41,295 nucleotides of DNA. Source: an uncultured SAR116 cluster alpha proteobacterium (GTDB taxonomy: Bacteria; Pseudomonadota; Alphaproteobacteria; Puniceispirillales; Puniceispirillaceae). Within the stretch, counting starts at the first letter, position 1; each line of letters opens with the position of its first letter. The notes under the pieces are model-generated. The model ran no database searches. It was not told where the DNA came from and saw nothing but the letters and a program-made list of their open reading frames with translations. Position numbers and translations under genes: made by a program. Shown here in pieces: positions 27,145-36,906 of this stretch. The stretch lies in contig CABYIQ010000014.1 in assembly GCA_902518965.1 (NCBI GenBank), positions 1 through 41,295 on the forward strand. The letters run 5' to 3'.

Positions 27145-27170
27145 TGACATAAAGCTTTTCCTTTATGTCA
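27145..27170 (-). promoter_or_regulatory. Perfect 10-bp hairpin in the rpsD leader
   Basis: TGACATAAAG (27145-27154) and CTTTATGTCA (27161-27170) are exact inverted repeats with a 6-base loop, in the transcribed leader 44 bases before the rpsD start. No U-run follows on the minus strand, so a terminator is unlikely. A second, smaller stem (CGGTA/TACCG) lies between it and the ribosome site. It could be a protein-binding site for S4 feedback, an RNA-stabilising hairpin or a DNA operator. Confidence 0.5.
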
Positions 27171-27191
27171 ACTTTCCCAGGAATGCGCGAG

Positions 27192-27219
27192 AGTATACGA
27201 TTTCCTATTCAGATGTCAA
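27192..27219 (-). promoter_or_regulatory. Near-consensus sigma70 promoter for rpsD
   Basis: On the minus strand TTGACA (27219-27214, six of six) and TATACT (27197-27192, five of six) are separated by 16 bases. The start would be near 27185, giving a leader of about 85 bases. The -35 box contains the trmJ stop codon. This is the best promoter match I see in the window. Confidence 0.7.
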
Positions 27220-28010
27220 GAATTGTCACCGCCAGCTTCTGTATTCCGCTCAAAATGTGTCAGGATCCCGTGCAATGTATTCAATTCCTGCTCAGTTGGC
27301 GCGCTTCGAGCAAGAAGGCAGGTCAAGTTACGATGCACAATCGGGGCCATTTCAGCATTGCTGAAGAACCCTTCGCGTTCCAAAACCTTTTGCAGACGTG
27401 ACATAAAATAAGCCCGCTTTTCCAAATCTACAGGGGCTGACACTCCTTCTTGCCCATCTGCCAGCTGCTCGCTGTCAGCAAGTGTAGTCATACGCCATTC
27501 CCACGCCATAAGCAGAACAGCCTGCGCCAAATTCAGGGACATTGCTTCTGGATTTAACGGCGCCTGGGCGACACAATCAGCAAACATCAATTCCTCATTA
27601 TCAAGACCTGACCGCTCTGCTCCAAACAGCAAGGCAGAACGTTGACTTTTGCCTTGATGCTTCGATGCCTGTCGTTTAACTAGTTCGGTTATCGCTTCAC
27701 GCGGCGTAAATACGGGTTTTTCCATATTGCGCGGACGTGCAGACGTCGCCACAAGATAACCAATATCATGCAGTGCATCTGGCAGACTGTCATAAACCTC
27801 TGCTGTTTCAAGAATATCTGCAGCATTACTGGCCATGGGTTCGGCTGCAGGGTTGGGCCAGCCATCACGCGGGGTGACAAGTCGCAAAGACATTAATCCA
27901 CAATTCTTCATTGCTCTAGCCGTTGCGCCAATATTTTCACCCATCTGCGGTCGCGCAAGAATAACAACTGGTGTAAGTATAGCGGGGATCTTAACAGGTG
28001 TAATACTCAT
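27216..28010 (-). CDS. trmJ: tRNA 2'-O-ribose methyltransferase TrmJ
   Basis: A 264-residue SPOUT-fold methyltransferase that in E. coli methylates the ribose at position 32 of several tRNAs. Motif 1 is seen as RPQMGENIGATARAMKN (residues 20-36), motif 2 as LLFGAERSGLDNEEL, and motif 3 as EAMSLNLAQAVLLMAWEW, the trefoil-knot SAM site. The TrmJ C-terminal extension is present. The gene is 18 bases downstream of cimA and its stop lies in the rpsD promoter. Confidence 0.92.
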   Translation of the reverse strand: MSITPVKIPAILTPVVILARPQMGENIGATARAMKNCGLMSLRLVTPRDGWPNPAAEPMASNAADILETAEVYDSLPDALHDIGYLVATSARPRNMEKPVFTPREAITELVKRQASKHQGKSQRSALLFGAERSGLDNEELMFADCVAQAPLNPEAMSLNLAQAVLLMAWEWRMTTLADSEQLADGQEGVSAPVDLEKRAYFMSRLQKVLEREGFFSNAEMAPIVHRNLTCLLARSAPTEQELNTLHGILTHFERNTEAGGDNS

Positions 28011-28028
28011 CTATTCGCAGCGTTTACA

Positions 28029-29642
28029 TCAAACAATCACGCCAGCATGTAGAAGCTTCCAGCACATGCCATCTGACAGCGCAATGACTGATGCATCAAT
28101 GATATTGGTTGATACCCCAACCGTGCGCCAGTTTTGCCCTTTGGAATCAGCAAATTCAATCAGCACACGGGTCGTTGCCCCCGTGCCACTTGACTGTTCA
28201 TTGGCAGGGAGAATGCGAACCTTATAATCAATCAGTTCAACATCTGATAATAAGGGGTAAACCTGACTTAACGCTTTTCGGATTGCTGTATCAACTGCAT
28301 TTACCGGCCCGTTGCCAACAGCGGCTTCATGATGTGTTTTGCCATTGACCAAAATAGAAGCTGTGGCCTCTGATTCAACGACAAGCTCACCCCTAGCATT
28401 AAATCGCCGTTCGTCCATCACGCGGAAGCGGCCAATTTCGAAATAGTCTGGCACGCCATCCAGCCGACGGCGGGCCAGAAGCTCAAAACTGGCCTCCGCA
28501 CTGTCAAAGGCCCAGCCGCTGAATTCTTTGTGTTTTACTTCGGAAATCAGGCTTTCAATGCGGCTGTCTTTGCTGTCAATCTCAATGCCAACCTCTTTAA
28601 AGCGAGCCAAAATATTTGAACGGCCTGTCTGATCAGAAATCAGATAGCTTCTCTGGTTACCTACAATCTCTGGAACTATATGTTCGTAGGTTCGCGAATC
28701 TTTCTGAGCAGCTGAAGCATGCAGTCCACCTTTATGTGCAAATGCAGCATCGCCCACATAAGGAGCATGTGCGTCCGACTGACGGTTTAGGCGTTCATCC
28801 AACATTTTAGAGAGAGGTTTCAACCTGGACAGCTTATCTTTTGGAATGTTGGTCTGATAACCCTGTTTTAGCATCAGAGCCGGAATAAGTGTAATCAAAT
28901 CAGCGTTGCCACACCGCTCACCCAACCCATTCAATGTGCCTTGTACTTGTCGTGCGCCTGCCTTTACCGCAGCTAATGAATTTGCAACAGCAACACCGCT
29001 GTCATTATGGCAGTGGATTCCCAGCCTGACATTGGGGTAAGCCTTTTTTGTGGCTGTCACAATTTCATAAACTTCATCGGGAAGGCTGCCGCCGTTCGTA
29101 TCACATAAGATAACCCATGATGCCCCACCCTGATGAGCTGCCTGTACGCAGGACAGAGCATAATCTGGATTGGCTTTATACCCATCGAAATAATGTTCGC
29201 AGTCAAACATAGATTCATGGCCAAGCGCTTTTGCAGCAGCTACTGATTCAGTGATCATCCGTAAATTTTCGTCTAACTCAATATTCAACGCTGTGGTGAC
29301 ATGAAAATCCCAAGTTTTGCCAACCAGACAGGTCGCATCTGTTTTGGCATTAAGGATAGCATTTAGGCCTGGGTCATTTTCAACAGAACGCCCCCCGCGA
29401 CGTGTCATGCCAAAGGCAACGAGCTTTGCGTTTTTTAACTTTTGATCTTTGCTGAAAAACATATCATCGGTTGGATTGGCCCCCGGCCAGCCGCCTTCAA
29501 TATAGTCTATCCCAAAATCATCGAGTGCCTGTGCAATGAACTGCTTATCAGCAGCTGAAAAATCAACACCTCTTGTCTGCCCACCATCGCGAAGGGTTGT
29601 ATCAAAAATAATTATAAGATCGTTAGTCCGCTGGTCAGACAT
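28029..29642 (-). CDS. cimA: (R)-citramalate synthase
   Basis: A 537-residue member of the isopropylmalate/citramalate synthase family, condensing pyruvate and acetyl-CoA to start a threonine-independent isoleucine route. The TIM-barrel N-terminus has DTTLRDGGQ (14-22), the HCHNDSGVAVANSL metal site and GLGERCGNADL; the C-terminal regulatory domain (LeuA dimer type) contains NGPVNAVDTAIR. GGWPGANPTDD and the length fit CimA rather than LeuA. The frame is open 33 codons upstream, but the ATG at 29642 fits homologues. Confidence 0.9.
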   Translation of the reverse strand: MSDQRTNDLIIIFDTTLRDGGQTRGVDFSAADKQFIAQALDDFGIDYIEGGWPGANPTDDMFFSKDQKLKNAKLVAFGMTRRGGRSVENDPGLNAILNAKTDATCLVGKTWDFHVTTALNIELDENLRMITESVAAAKALGHESMFDCEHYFDGYKANPDYALSCVQAAHQGGASWVILCDTNGGSLPDEVYEIVTATKKAYPNVRLGIHCHNDSGVAVANSLAAVKAGARQVQGTLNGLGERCGNADLITLIPALMLKQGYQTNIPKDKLSRLKPLSKMLDERLNRQSDAHAPYVGDAAFAHKGGLHASAAQKDSRTYEHIVPEIVGNQRSYLISDQTGRSNILARFKEVGIEIDSKDSRIESLISEVKHKEFSGWAFDSAEASFELLARRRLDGVPDYFEIGRFRVMDERRFNARGELVVESEATASILVNGKTHHEAAVGNGPVNAVDTAIRKALSQVYPLLSDVELIDYKVRILPANEQSSGTGATTRVLIEFADSKGQNWRTVGVSTNIIDASVIALSDGMCWKLLHAGVIV

Positions 29643-29759
29643 GTATATATCCCTAATTTGAATTACCCCATCTGTTTTTATTTCCCCCAGATGAGCAATG
29701 GTCACGGGTTGTAGCTTATTTACGGGGCAAGCGCAAATCAAGCTTCTGGCGGATTGGTT

Positions 29760-31118
29760 TTAGAGACGCTCCCAACGTGTGCCATCAGGGCCATCCAGTA
29801 ATTTTATCCCCTGCTCAGCAAGCTGGTCGCGGATCCGATCTGCCTCGTCAAAATCGCGTGATGCGCGCGCCTGATTGCGGGCTTCGATAGCACGTTCAAT
29901 TTCAAAAGTCGCCTTTCTATTATCTGCCTCGCCCGCAAACCAGTTTTCATCTGTCAGCAAGCCAAGCACAGAGGCGCAGGATAAAAGCTGACGCGCGCTT
30001 GCCAGTTGGCCCTTATTCGCCTCAACAGCCAGACGGTGCAGGCAGCTGATGGCTAGCGGCGTATTCATGTCATCCGCCAATGCGGTAATGAATTCAGTGT
30101 CTAGCAAAGTTAAATCTGTGATGATATCAGCTCTGTCCGCGACGGATACTGCCCGATAGAATTTATCCAGAACCGTGCGGGCTTGCTGGAGCGCAGCATC
30201 AGAAAAATCAAATGGCGCGCGGTATTGTGCGGTTAACAGGCTAAACCTAATCACCTCTCCCCTGTGCCGCTGAATTGCATCTTCAACTGTAGTGAAATTG
30301 CCCAATGATTTGGACATTTTCTCACCTTCAACAGTCACATAACCATTATGCACCCAAAACGCAGCCATTTGAGCTGTGCCATGCGCACAGCGTGATTGCG
30401 CAATTTCATTTTCGTGATGAGGGAAAACCAGATCAAGACCGCCTGCATGAATATCAAACTCTTCACCCAAATAACCCGCTGACATAGCTGAACATTCAAT
30501 ATGCCATCCCGGCCGACCTCGGCCCCAGGGGCTGTCCCAGCCTGGGATTTCTGCTTTTGATGGTTTCCAGAGCACAAAATCAGCTGGATGTGCCTTGTAC
30601 GGCGCAATTTCAACCCGAGCGCCAGCAACCATTTCATCAAGGCTGCGACCTGAAAGCTGGCCATAATCTGGCATCTTTTCAATAGAAAACAAAACATGAC
30701 CCTCTGCTTCGTAAGCAAATCCCTTTTCAATAAGCCCAGTGATCATCGCTATCATCTGCGTAATATGTTCTGTTGCGCGTGGCTCAATATCAGGCGGTAG
30801 CACGTTCAAAGCTTTGCAGTCTTTATGAAAACTGAAAATAGTCTGCTCACATAATTCAGAAATCGAGATGCCGCGTTCCGCAGCTCTTGAATTAATTTTA
30901 TCATCAACATCTGTTATATTTCGCACATAAGTGACTTTCGGAAAGGCTGCACGCAAAAGACGGACAAGAACGTCAAATACGACAAGAGGACGGGCATTGC
31001 CAACATGAATTCTGTCATAGACAGTCGGCCCACAGGCATACAACCGGACATGATCACGCTGAATCGGCAAGAAGACCTGCTTTTCCTTTGCCTTTGTATT
31101 ATAGAGAACAATATCCAT
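29760..31118 (-). CDS. cysS: Cysteinyl-tRNA synthetase
   Basis: A 452-residue class I synthetase charging tRNA-Cys. The HIGH-type motif is HVGN at 38-41, KMSKS is in GEKMSKSLGNF, and zinc ligands appear as Cys29 (YACGPTVYD), GWHIECS and HHENE. The ATG at 31118 is preferred; a GTG at 31127 would add three residues. It lies 37 bases after gltX on the same strand, with 117 bases before cimA. Confidence 0.96.
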   Translation of the reverse strand: MDIVLYNTKAKEKQVFLPIQRDHVRLYACGPTVYDRIHVGNARPLVVFDVLVRLLRAAFPKVTYVRNITDVDDKINSRAAERGISISELCEQTIFSFHKDCKALNVLPPDIEPRATEHITQMIAMITGLIEKGFAYEAEGHVLFSIEKMPDYGQLSGRSLDEMVAGARVEIAPYKAHPADFVLWKPSKAEIPGWDSPWGRGRPGWHIECSAMSAGYLGEEFDIHAGGLDLVFPHHENEIAQSRCAHGTAQMAAFWVHNGYVTVEGEKMSKSLGNFTTVEDAIQRHRGEVIRFSLLTAQYRAPFDFSDAALQQARTVLDKFYRAVSVADRADIITDLTLLDTEFITALADDMNTPLAISCLHRLAVEANKGQLASARQLLSCASVLGLLTDENWFAGEADNRKATFEIERAIEARNQARASRDFDEADRIRDQLAEQGIKLLDGPDGTRWERL

Positions 31119-31155
31119 TATCTTCACATCATATTTTTATCAGTTCTCAGATTTG

Positions 31156-32499
31156 TCAGGCTGTTTGTCCAGCGAGCCTCTGCCTGACAGTTTCAGCTTT
31201 CATGTAACATAGCAATACACCCATATCAGGGCCAAACGCCCGGCCAGTGAGTGCCTTTCGCAAAGGCATGAACAAAGACTTGCCTTTCTTACCTGCAGCA
31301 GTTCCCACTGCCTTTGTCCATACAGACCAACTCTCTTGGCCAAATGGTCCTTCAGGTAGTTTTTCCAATGCAACAGCAAGCAGATCAGGGTCTTCAATTT
31401 CCGGTACAACAGGCTGATGACAAACTGCCCACCAATCTGCAACTTCTGTCAATGTTGTGATATTGCCTCTCACTGCAAGCCAAAAACCCTCGTCAACAGA
31501 GCCCGGACCTATTTCAGAAAGACGACCATTTACAACACTGAAATCGAGTTGCTGCAGTACACGGGCATTTATCTGCATCAATTCATCAGAAGAGAATTTT
31601 GGTGTTGCCCGTCCAAAGCTATTGATATCAAATTCGGCAATAATATCGGCCATTAAGGGCTGCGCTATGATCGGTGCTGATGTGCCAATTCGCGCTAACA
31701 GACTGGCAAGTGCCAGTGCTTCCACTCCTTCCTCACGCAATTGGCGAACAGACAGACTGCCCAGGCGTTTTGACAGCCCCTCTCCATCTGCACCTGCCAG
31801 CAGGGCTAGATGTCCCATGGCTGGCGGCTGGGCGCCAAGTGCTTGAAATAGCTGAATCTGGGCAGCTGAGTTTGTAACATGGTCCTCGCCGCGAAGAATT
31901 GTCGTGATACCGTGATCAATGTCATCCACAACTGAAGCAAGTGTATAAATGACCCGGCCATCCTCTCTTATCAAGACAGGGTCAGACAGGCTGGACATGT
32001 GATATGATACGTTACCGCGCACCAGATCTGTCCAGTTAACCTCATCATGTTTGAGCAGAAACCGGTAATGAGGCTGCCGTCCTTCAGCTACTAATTTCTG
32101 TTTTTCCGCTTCTGTTAATGCCAAGGCAGAACGGTCATAAACTGGTGGCTTTCCTGCCATAAGCTGGGATTTGCGCTTCAGCGATAACTCTTCTTGAGTT
32201 TCATAGCAAGGATAAGCGTGGCCACTTGCCACCAACATCTTCAACGCTTCATCGTAACGTGCTAGACGGGCTGACTGTCTGTCTTCCTCATCCCATTGCA
32301 TGCCTATCCATTGCAAATCTTCACGAATGGCCACCTCAAATTCAACTGTTGAGCGGGTATCATCAGTATCATCTATCCGCAACATGAATGACCCACCGGC
32401 GTTTCGAGCAAACAGATAATTAATCAGAGCTGTGCGTAAATTACCGACATGAAGCATGCCCGTTGGGCTTGGCGCAAAACGAACTTTTGCAGGTTTCAT
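31156..32499 (-). CDS. gltX: Glutamyl-tRNA synthetase (short alphaproteobacterial type)
   Basis: A 447-residue class I synthetase. FAPSPTGMLHVGNLRTAL carries the HIGH-type motif (17-20), and the KMSKS equivalent is GLSKRLGSL. Many Alphaproteobacteria have two GluRS genes, one charging mainly tRNA-Glu and the other able to mischarge tRNA-Gln for the amidotransferase route. The short length and GEGLSKR motif fit one of those two types, but which role this copy has cannot be decided without the other. Its ATG overlaps the nadE stop by four bases. Confidence 0.93.
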   Translation of the reverse strand: MKPAKVRFAPSPTGMLHVGNLRTALINYLFARNAGGSFMLRIDDTDDTRSTVEFEVAIREDLQWIGMQWDEEDRQSARLARYDEALKMLVASGHAYPCYETQEELSLKRKSQLMAGKPPVYDRSALALTEAEKQKLVAEGRQPHYRFLLKHDEVNWTDLVRGNVSYHMSSLSDPVLIREDGRVIYTLASVVDDIDHGITTILRGEDHVTNSAAQIQLFQALGAQPPAMGHLALLAGADGEGLSKRLGSLSVRQLREEGVEALALASLLARIGTSAPIIAQPLMADIIAEFDINSFGRATPKFSSDELMQINARVLQQLDFSVVNGRLSEIGPGSVDEGFWLAVRGNITTLTEVADWWAVCHQPVVPEIEDPDLLAVALEKLPEGPFGQESWSVWTKAVGTAAGKKGKSLFMPLRKALTGRAFGPDMGVLLCYMKAETVRQRLAGQTA

Positions 32500-34178
32500 A
32501 GTTTCTCCATAATTTGGGGACGAAAGCCGGATGTCAATGGCAAGCGCCTGTCTCGGCCAAAGGCCCGCGCTGTCACCTTGGGACCTGGTGCAGCCTGAAA
32601 CCTTTTATATTCTGCCCGGAACAGTAATTGGCTAGCTTGGGCCACAGTGTCAGCATCAAACCCTCTGGCTGTAATGGTCTCTATGTCTGCCATTTCCTCA
32701 GTGAGGGCTATTAATATCTGGTCAAGAATTTCATAGGGCGGCAGACTGTCCGTATCCTGCTGGTCAGGGCGTAATTCAGCGGATGGCGGCCGCGTGATAA
32801 TCCTGTCAGGAATGACCTCACCTGTTGGACCAAGGGCCCCTTTCGGGACAGCCGAATTCCGCCAGCGCGCAAGCTCAAAGATACGTGTTTTCCAGACATC
32901 TTTAATGGGCGCAAAACCACCACACATATCACCATAAAGTGTCGAATATCCCGCTGCGTATTCCGACTTATTGCCGGTGGCCAGAACAAGATGCCCGAAC
33001 TTGTTCGACAAAGCCATCAATAGCATGCCACGCAAACGGGACTGGATATTTTCTTCTGCAAGACCAGGGTTCTGCCCCTCAAATGAAGGAGCCAGCATAT
33101 TGTCAAAGGCTGTCATGCCCTTGCGAATAGCAATTGTATCAAGCTTTATGCCCAGCGCTTCTGCTAATTTATCCGCATCTGTGACTGAAATCTCTGCTGT
33201 ATAGTCAGATGGCATCATCACCGCATGAACCCGATCAGATCCCAGCGCATCCACGGCCAGAGCCGCTACAACTGCTGAATCAATGCCACCTGAAAGCCCA
33301 AAAATGACAGATGGAAACCCGTTTTTATCACAATAGTCACGCAGACCTAGCATCAAGGCCCGCCAAAGGGCTTCATTGGCTCCATCTGGCTGTACAATCG
33401 GGCCCGTAAGATGAACATTATCAGCAACACGCCTGAGGGTAAGACAGGATAAATGTTCTGAAAAATAAGGGAACTGACAGGCCAGTGTCCCTGCTCTGTT
33501 CAGAGCAAATGAACCACCGTCAAAAACCAGCTCATCCTGGCCGCCAACCATATTCGCATAAATTAGAGGCAGATCGGTTTCTGTAATACGTGAGACAACC
33601 TCCACCAGCCGCTGTTCTGCTTTTTCAACATCAAAGGGTGAGGCATTCACAGACAAAATGACATCAGCACCAGATTCAGCAAGCGTCTCACATACATCTT
33701 CAAACCAGATATCTTCACAGACAGCAAGACCCAGACGCCACCCCTTCAAATTGACCGGTCCGTGTAATGCGCCAGCAGTAAAATTACGCTTATCATCAAA
33801 TACACCATAATTGGGCAGGTTGACCTTATCGCGTCTTGCTTGAATGGCACCTTCAGCAATCAGAAACACACTGTTGAATAATCGGCCAGCGTTCCTGTAT
33901 GGCGCGCCAACAATCACAGCTGGCCCACCATCAGCTGACAGATCTGCGATATCCTGAAGTGCCTTTTCAATCCGCGACATGAAATCCTGCCGCAGAACAA
34001 GGTCATCAGCCGGGTAACCTGCCAGATACATTTCTGGGGTCAACAAGCAATCTGCTCCCATCTCAGCGGCCCGTTTACGTTTCTGACAGAGAGATTCAAA
34101 ATTTGCTTTAACATTACCCAAGTGAGGGTTTGCTTGCATAACAGCGATTGTCAGCTCTGTTGATTTTTGCTCAGACAT
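32496..34178 (-). CDS. nadE: Glutamine-dependent NAD+ synthetase
   Basis: A 560-residue two-domain enzyme making NAD from deamido-NAD, ATP and glutamine. The N-terminal nitrilase-type glutaminase has the Glu49, Lys118, Cys154 triad (TPEMYLAG, RDKVNLPN, AVCEDIWFE); the C-terminal synthetase domain has the pyrophosphatase loop SGGIDS at 296-301 and TGNKSEYAAGY. It follows the nicotinate phosphoribosyltransferase gene by 15 bases and overlaps gltX by four. Confidence 0.96.
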   Translation of the reverse strand: MSEQKSTELTIAVMQANPHLGNVKANFESLCQKRKRAAEMGADCLLTPEMYLAGYPADDLVLRQDFMSRIEKALQDIADLSADGGPAVIVGAPYRNAGRLFNSVFLIAEGAIQARRDKVNLPNYGVFDDKRNFTAGALHGPVNLKGWRLGLAVCEDIWFEDVCETLAESGADVILSVNASPFDVEKAEQRLVEVVSRITETDLPLIYANMVGGQDELVFDGGSFALNRAGTLACQFPYFSEHLSCLTLRRVADNVHLTGPIVQPDGANEALWRALMLGLRDYCDKNGFPSVIFGLSGGIDSAVVAALAVDALGSDRVHAVMMPSDYTAEISVTDADKLAEALGIKLDTIAIRKGMTAFDNMLAPSFEGQNPGLAEENIQSRLRGMLLMALSNKFGHLVLATGNKSEYAAGYSTLYGDMCGGFAPIKDVWKTRIFELARWRNSAVPKGALGPTGEVIPDRIITRPPSAELRPDQQDTDSLPPYEILDQILIALTEEMADIETITARGFDADTVAQASQLLFRAEYKRFQAAPGPKVTARAFGRDRRLPLTSGFRPQIMEKL

Positions 34179-34193
34179 GGGGCTTTTCGCTGC

Positions 34194-35372
34194 TTAATTT
34201 GTTCTTTTATGAAGAAATTCACGACCAATTTTCACGCGCTTTTCGCCATCATAGTCTATGATATCTGCTGTTGCGTACGTCTCTGACCATTTTTCAGGTA
34301 AATAAGAACCTGTTCCTATCATATCGACAGGCGTCTTTGCCAGCGAAAAAACACGGCATTTGTCAGGGCTGAACCCACTTGAAGCAACGATTTTTACTTG
34401 GTCAAACCCTTCCTTATTCAGCTCTTCACGCATATGCCATATCGCCGCAGCAGATACGCCTGTACCCATAAGGTGTCTCAATTCAGCTTCTGAGCGATAC
34501 CCCCGGATCGCCTCAGGCACATTGCGTTCAAGAACAGCGTAGGATAACGGTGTGTCTAGACCCTGCAAAAAACGACCACCATGCGTATCCAAACGGACAG
34601 ACAATTTTCCGTCTTTCGCAAGCTTGGAAAAGTGTTTCGCCACACGAAGAGCGTCATCAACTTCTTTTCCGAAATAGTCAACCAGTACAGTCAGGGGCTT
34701 ATCTGGAAACGTCTGATGAAACAGCTTTGCAGCTTCAAGCGTGTCGTTTGCATAACCGATGAGTGCATGTGGCATTGTCCCCATACCCATATCTTGTTCA
34801 AAGAAATGGGCTGTCGCGTCAGTTGCACACCCAACAAAGCCACGCGCACCAACCTTCAACTGTGCCTTAGCAGAGCCAACAGATGCACCATAAGCCATAA
34901 GCTCAGCCATATCTGTGCCTGCACAATGACGGGCATCCATAGCTAGAAAACCAACATTAGGTAAATCAACGCACATCTGATAAGCATTCCAGGCTGCCAC
35001 ACAAGGGCTGCCCAATCGTTGCAGAAAAATGGTTTCAAGATCAACCAACTCGGAAAGTTTGCCAGAAATATAGAACATCGGCTCACCAGCCCCCACCCAC
35101 GCCCCTTCTTTATGAAGCTGTTCAATGCGGATATCTGCCCTCCTGTCAGAGGCCATCATCTTCAGCCAATCTACCGCTAATCGCGGCGCTAAAGTTACCG
35201 GCCTACGCATGAAAACAGCATAGGTCACCTGACTGTCCTTATGGGCCGTCACAATGGACCGGGTCAGATTGAAATAACTGTCAGTATATTTAGGCTGCTC
35301 AGAGACAGAAGGGCCAAACATATTCCCAGACTTTTGGTTGTCCGGTGGTAAGGATGAGTCTGACTTGGACAT
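34194..35372 (-). CDS. Nicotinate phosphoribosyltransferase family protein
   Basis: A 392-residue phosphoribosyltransferase of the nicotinate PRTase type. Supporting segments are YTDSYFNLT near the N-terminus, the MDARHCAGTDMAELMAYGASVG loop region, SVRLDTHGGRFLQG, and KIVASSGFSPDKC. It would make nicotinate mononucleotide from nicotinate and PRPP, the first salvage step, with nadE encoded directly downstream supplying the last step of NAD synthesis. It starts 14 bases after the DAHP synthase stop. Confidence 0.88.
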   Translation of the reverse strand: MSKSDSSLPPDNQKSGNMFGPSVSEQPKYTDSYFNLTRSIVTAHKDSQVTYAVFMRRPVTLAPRLAVDWLKMMASDRRADIRIEQLHKEGAWVGAGEPMFYISGKLSELVDLETIFLQRLGSPCVAAWNAYQMCVDLPNVGFLAMDARHCAGTDMAELMAYGASVGSAKAQLKVGARGFVGCATDATAHFFEQDMGMGTMPHALIGYANDTLEAAKLFHQTFPDKPLTVLVDYFGKEVDDALRVAKHFSKLAKDGKLSVRLDTHGGRFLQGLDTPLSYAVLERNVPEAIRGYRSEAELRHLMGTGVSAAAIWHMREELNKEGFDQVKIVASSGFSPDKCRVFSLAKTPVDMIGTGSYLPEKWSETYATADIIDYDGEKRVKIGREFLHKRTN

Positions 35373-35386
35373 TATGCTTTAAACTT

Positions 35387-36766
35387 TTAACCGGCTCTTT
35401 GAAAGCGGCTGCTCTGGTCACGTCTTCTCTTTAAGAGATCTGCAATCAAAAAAGCTAATTCAAGGGCTTGTCCTGCATTAAGACGCGGATCACAATGTGT
35501 ATGATACCGGTCTCCAAGCTTCTCTTCAGTGACCTCAATTATACCGCCAACACACTCTGTTACATTTTTACCTGTCATTTCAAAATGCAAGCCGCCAGGA
35601 TATGTTCCGACCTCATCATGAGCATCGAAGAAGCCCTGCACCTCACGGAAAATATCATCAACTCGTCTAGTCTTGTAACCAGATGAAGCTTTGACCGTAT
35701 TTCCATGCATAGGGTCGCAACACCAGACCACTGAAGATCCTTGCCGTTCCACCGCCTTCAACAGAGGTGTTAATTTCTCTCTGACAAACGCTGCGCCCAT
35801 ACGCGCAATTAGTGTCAGACGCCCGGCTGTATTCTCAGGGTTGAGCTTATCGATTAGCCGCAGCAAATCATCAGGATCTAACGATGGACCACATTTTAAA
35901 CCAATCGGATTGGATATGCCCTTCATATATTCCACATGGGCACCGTCTAGTTGGCGAGTACGGTCACCAATCCAAACCATATGCGCAGATGTTGCAAACC
36001 AGCCCTTTTCATCCGTAATGGTATCCTGCCGCGTGAGTGCTTCCTCATAATTTAGAAGTAAGGATTCATGACTGGTAAAGAAATCTGTCTCCGCCAATGC
36101 TCTGGTAGTTTGAGAGGTGACACCGCAAGCCCGCATAAAGGACAAACATTCATCGATCCGCTCAGCAATCTCGGCATACCGTCTGGCCTCTTCCCTGTCT
36201 GAGATGAAATCTGCCGTCCAGTCGTGAACAGCCGTCAAATCAGCCATCCCACCCTGTGCAAATGCCCGAAGCAAATTCAATGTTGATGCTGATTGCTCAT
36301 AAACCCTAAGCAAGCGCTTTGGATCAGGAATCCGATCTTTCGCTTCAAAATCAATGCCGTTGATCATATCTCCGCGGTAGGAGGGCAATTCAATATCGCC
36401 AACTTTCTCAATGTCAGATGAACGCGGCTTAGCAAACTGCCCTGCCATTCGCCCAATTTTAACCACAGGCATTGATGCACCAAAAGTAAGTACAACAGCC
36501 ATTTGCAGAAAGACACGGAAATTATCTCTGATCATATCAGCTGAAAATTCAGCAAAACTCTCGGCACAGTCGCCGCCCTGAAGCAAAAATCCCTGTCCAT
36601 TTGCCACATGTCCAAGCTGACTGCGCAAATTTTGTACCTCTCCCGCAAAAACAAGAGGCGGCTTTTCAGCAAGTTTTTGTTCTACGTTATTCAAAACACC
36701 CTGATCAGGGTATTCAGGAACCTGCAGGATCGGAAATGTACGCCAGCTATCAGGTTGCCAATTCAT
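35387..36766 (-). CDS. Class II DAHP synthase
   Basis: A 459-residue 3-deoxy-7-phosphoheptulonate synthase of the plant-like class II (AroA-II) family, catalysing the first step of the shikimate pathway from PEP and erythrose-4-phosphate. The N-terminal [19 protein letters not shown], the metal-binding [22 protein letters not shown] and [10 protein letters not shown] are typical. The homologous gene is variously called aroG or aroF. The 140-base gap to gor holds an inverted repeat and probably the promoter. Confidence 0.95.
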   Translation of the reverse strand: MNWQPDSWRTFPILQVPEYPDQGVLNNVEQKLAEKPPLVFAGEVQNLRSQLGHVANGQGFLLQGGDCAESFAEFSADMIRDNFRVFLQMAVVLTFGASMPVVKIGRMAGQFAKPRSSDIEKVGDIELPSYRGDMINGIDFEAKDRIPDPKRLLRVYEQSASTLNLLRAFAQGGMADLTAVHDWTADFISDREEARRYAEIAERIDECLSFMRACGVTSQTTRALAETDFFTSHESLLLNYEEALTRQDTITDEKGWFATSAHMVWIGDRTRQLDGAHVEYMKGISNPIGLKCGPSLDPDDLLRLIDKLNPENTAGRLTLIARMGAAFVREKLTPLLKAVERQGSSVVWCCDPMHGNTVKASSGYKTRRVDDIFREVQGFFDAHDEVGTYPGGLHFEMTGKNVTECVGGIIEVTEEKLGDRYHTHCDPRLNAGQALELAFLIADLLKRRRDQSSRFQRAG

Positions 36767-36812
36767 GTTTCGTTCAGTTTTGTTCTATCCAGCGCAAAAC
36801 TGCCTTCTACTG

Positions 36813-36836
36813 TTGATGGAATTCGCATACCATCAA
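36813..36836 (-). promoter_or_regulatory. Inverted repeat upstream of the DAHP synthase gene
   Basis: TTGATGG and CCATCAA (7-bp perfect arms, 10-base spacer) lie 47-70 bases upstream of the ATG. The dyad could be an operator for a repressor of aromatic synthesis or part of an mRNA leader hairpin. A weak -35/-10 pair (TTGCTT, 16 bases, TATTTT) sits immediately upstream. Confidence 0.3.
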
Positions 36837-36906
36837 AATACCTATTAATTGGCTAAAAGCAAAGAAAACTCTTTACAAAAGGAGATTTAATACTTGAGGG
36901 CGGATT

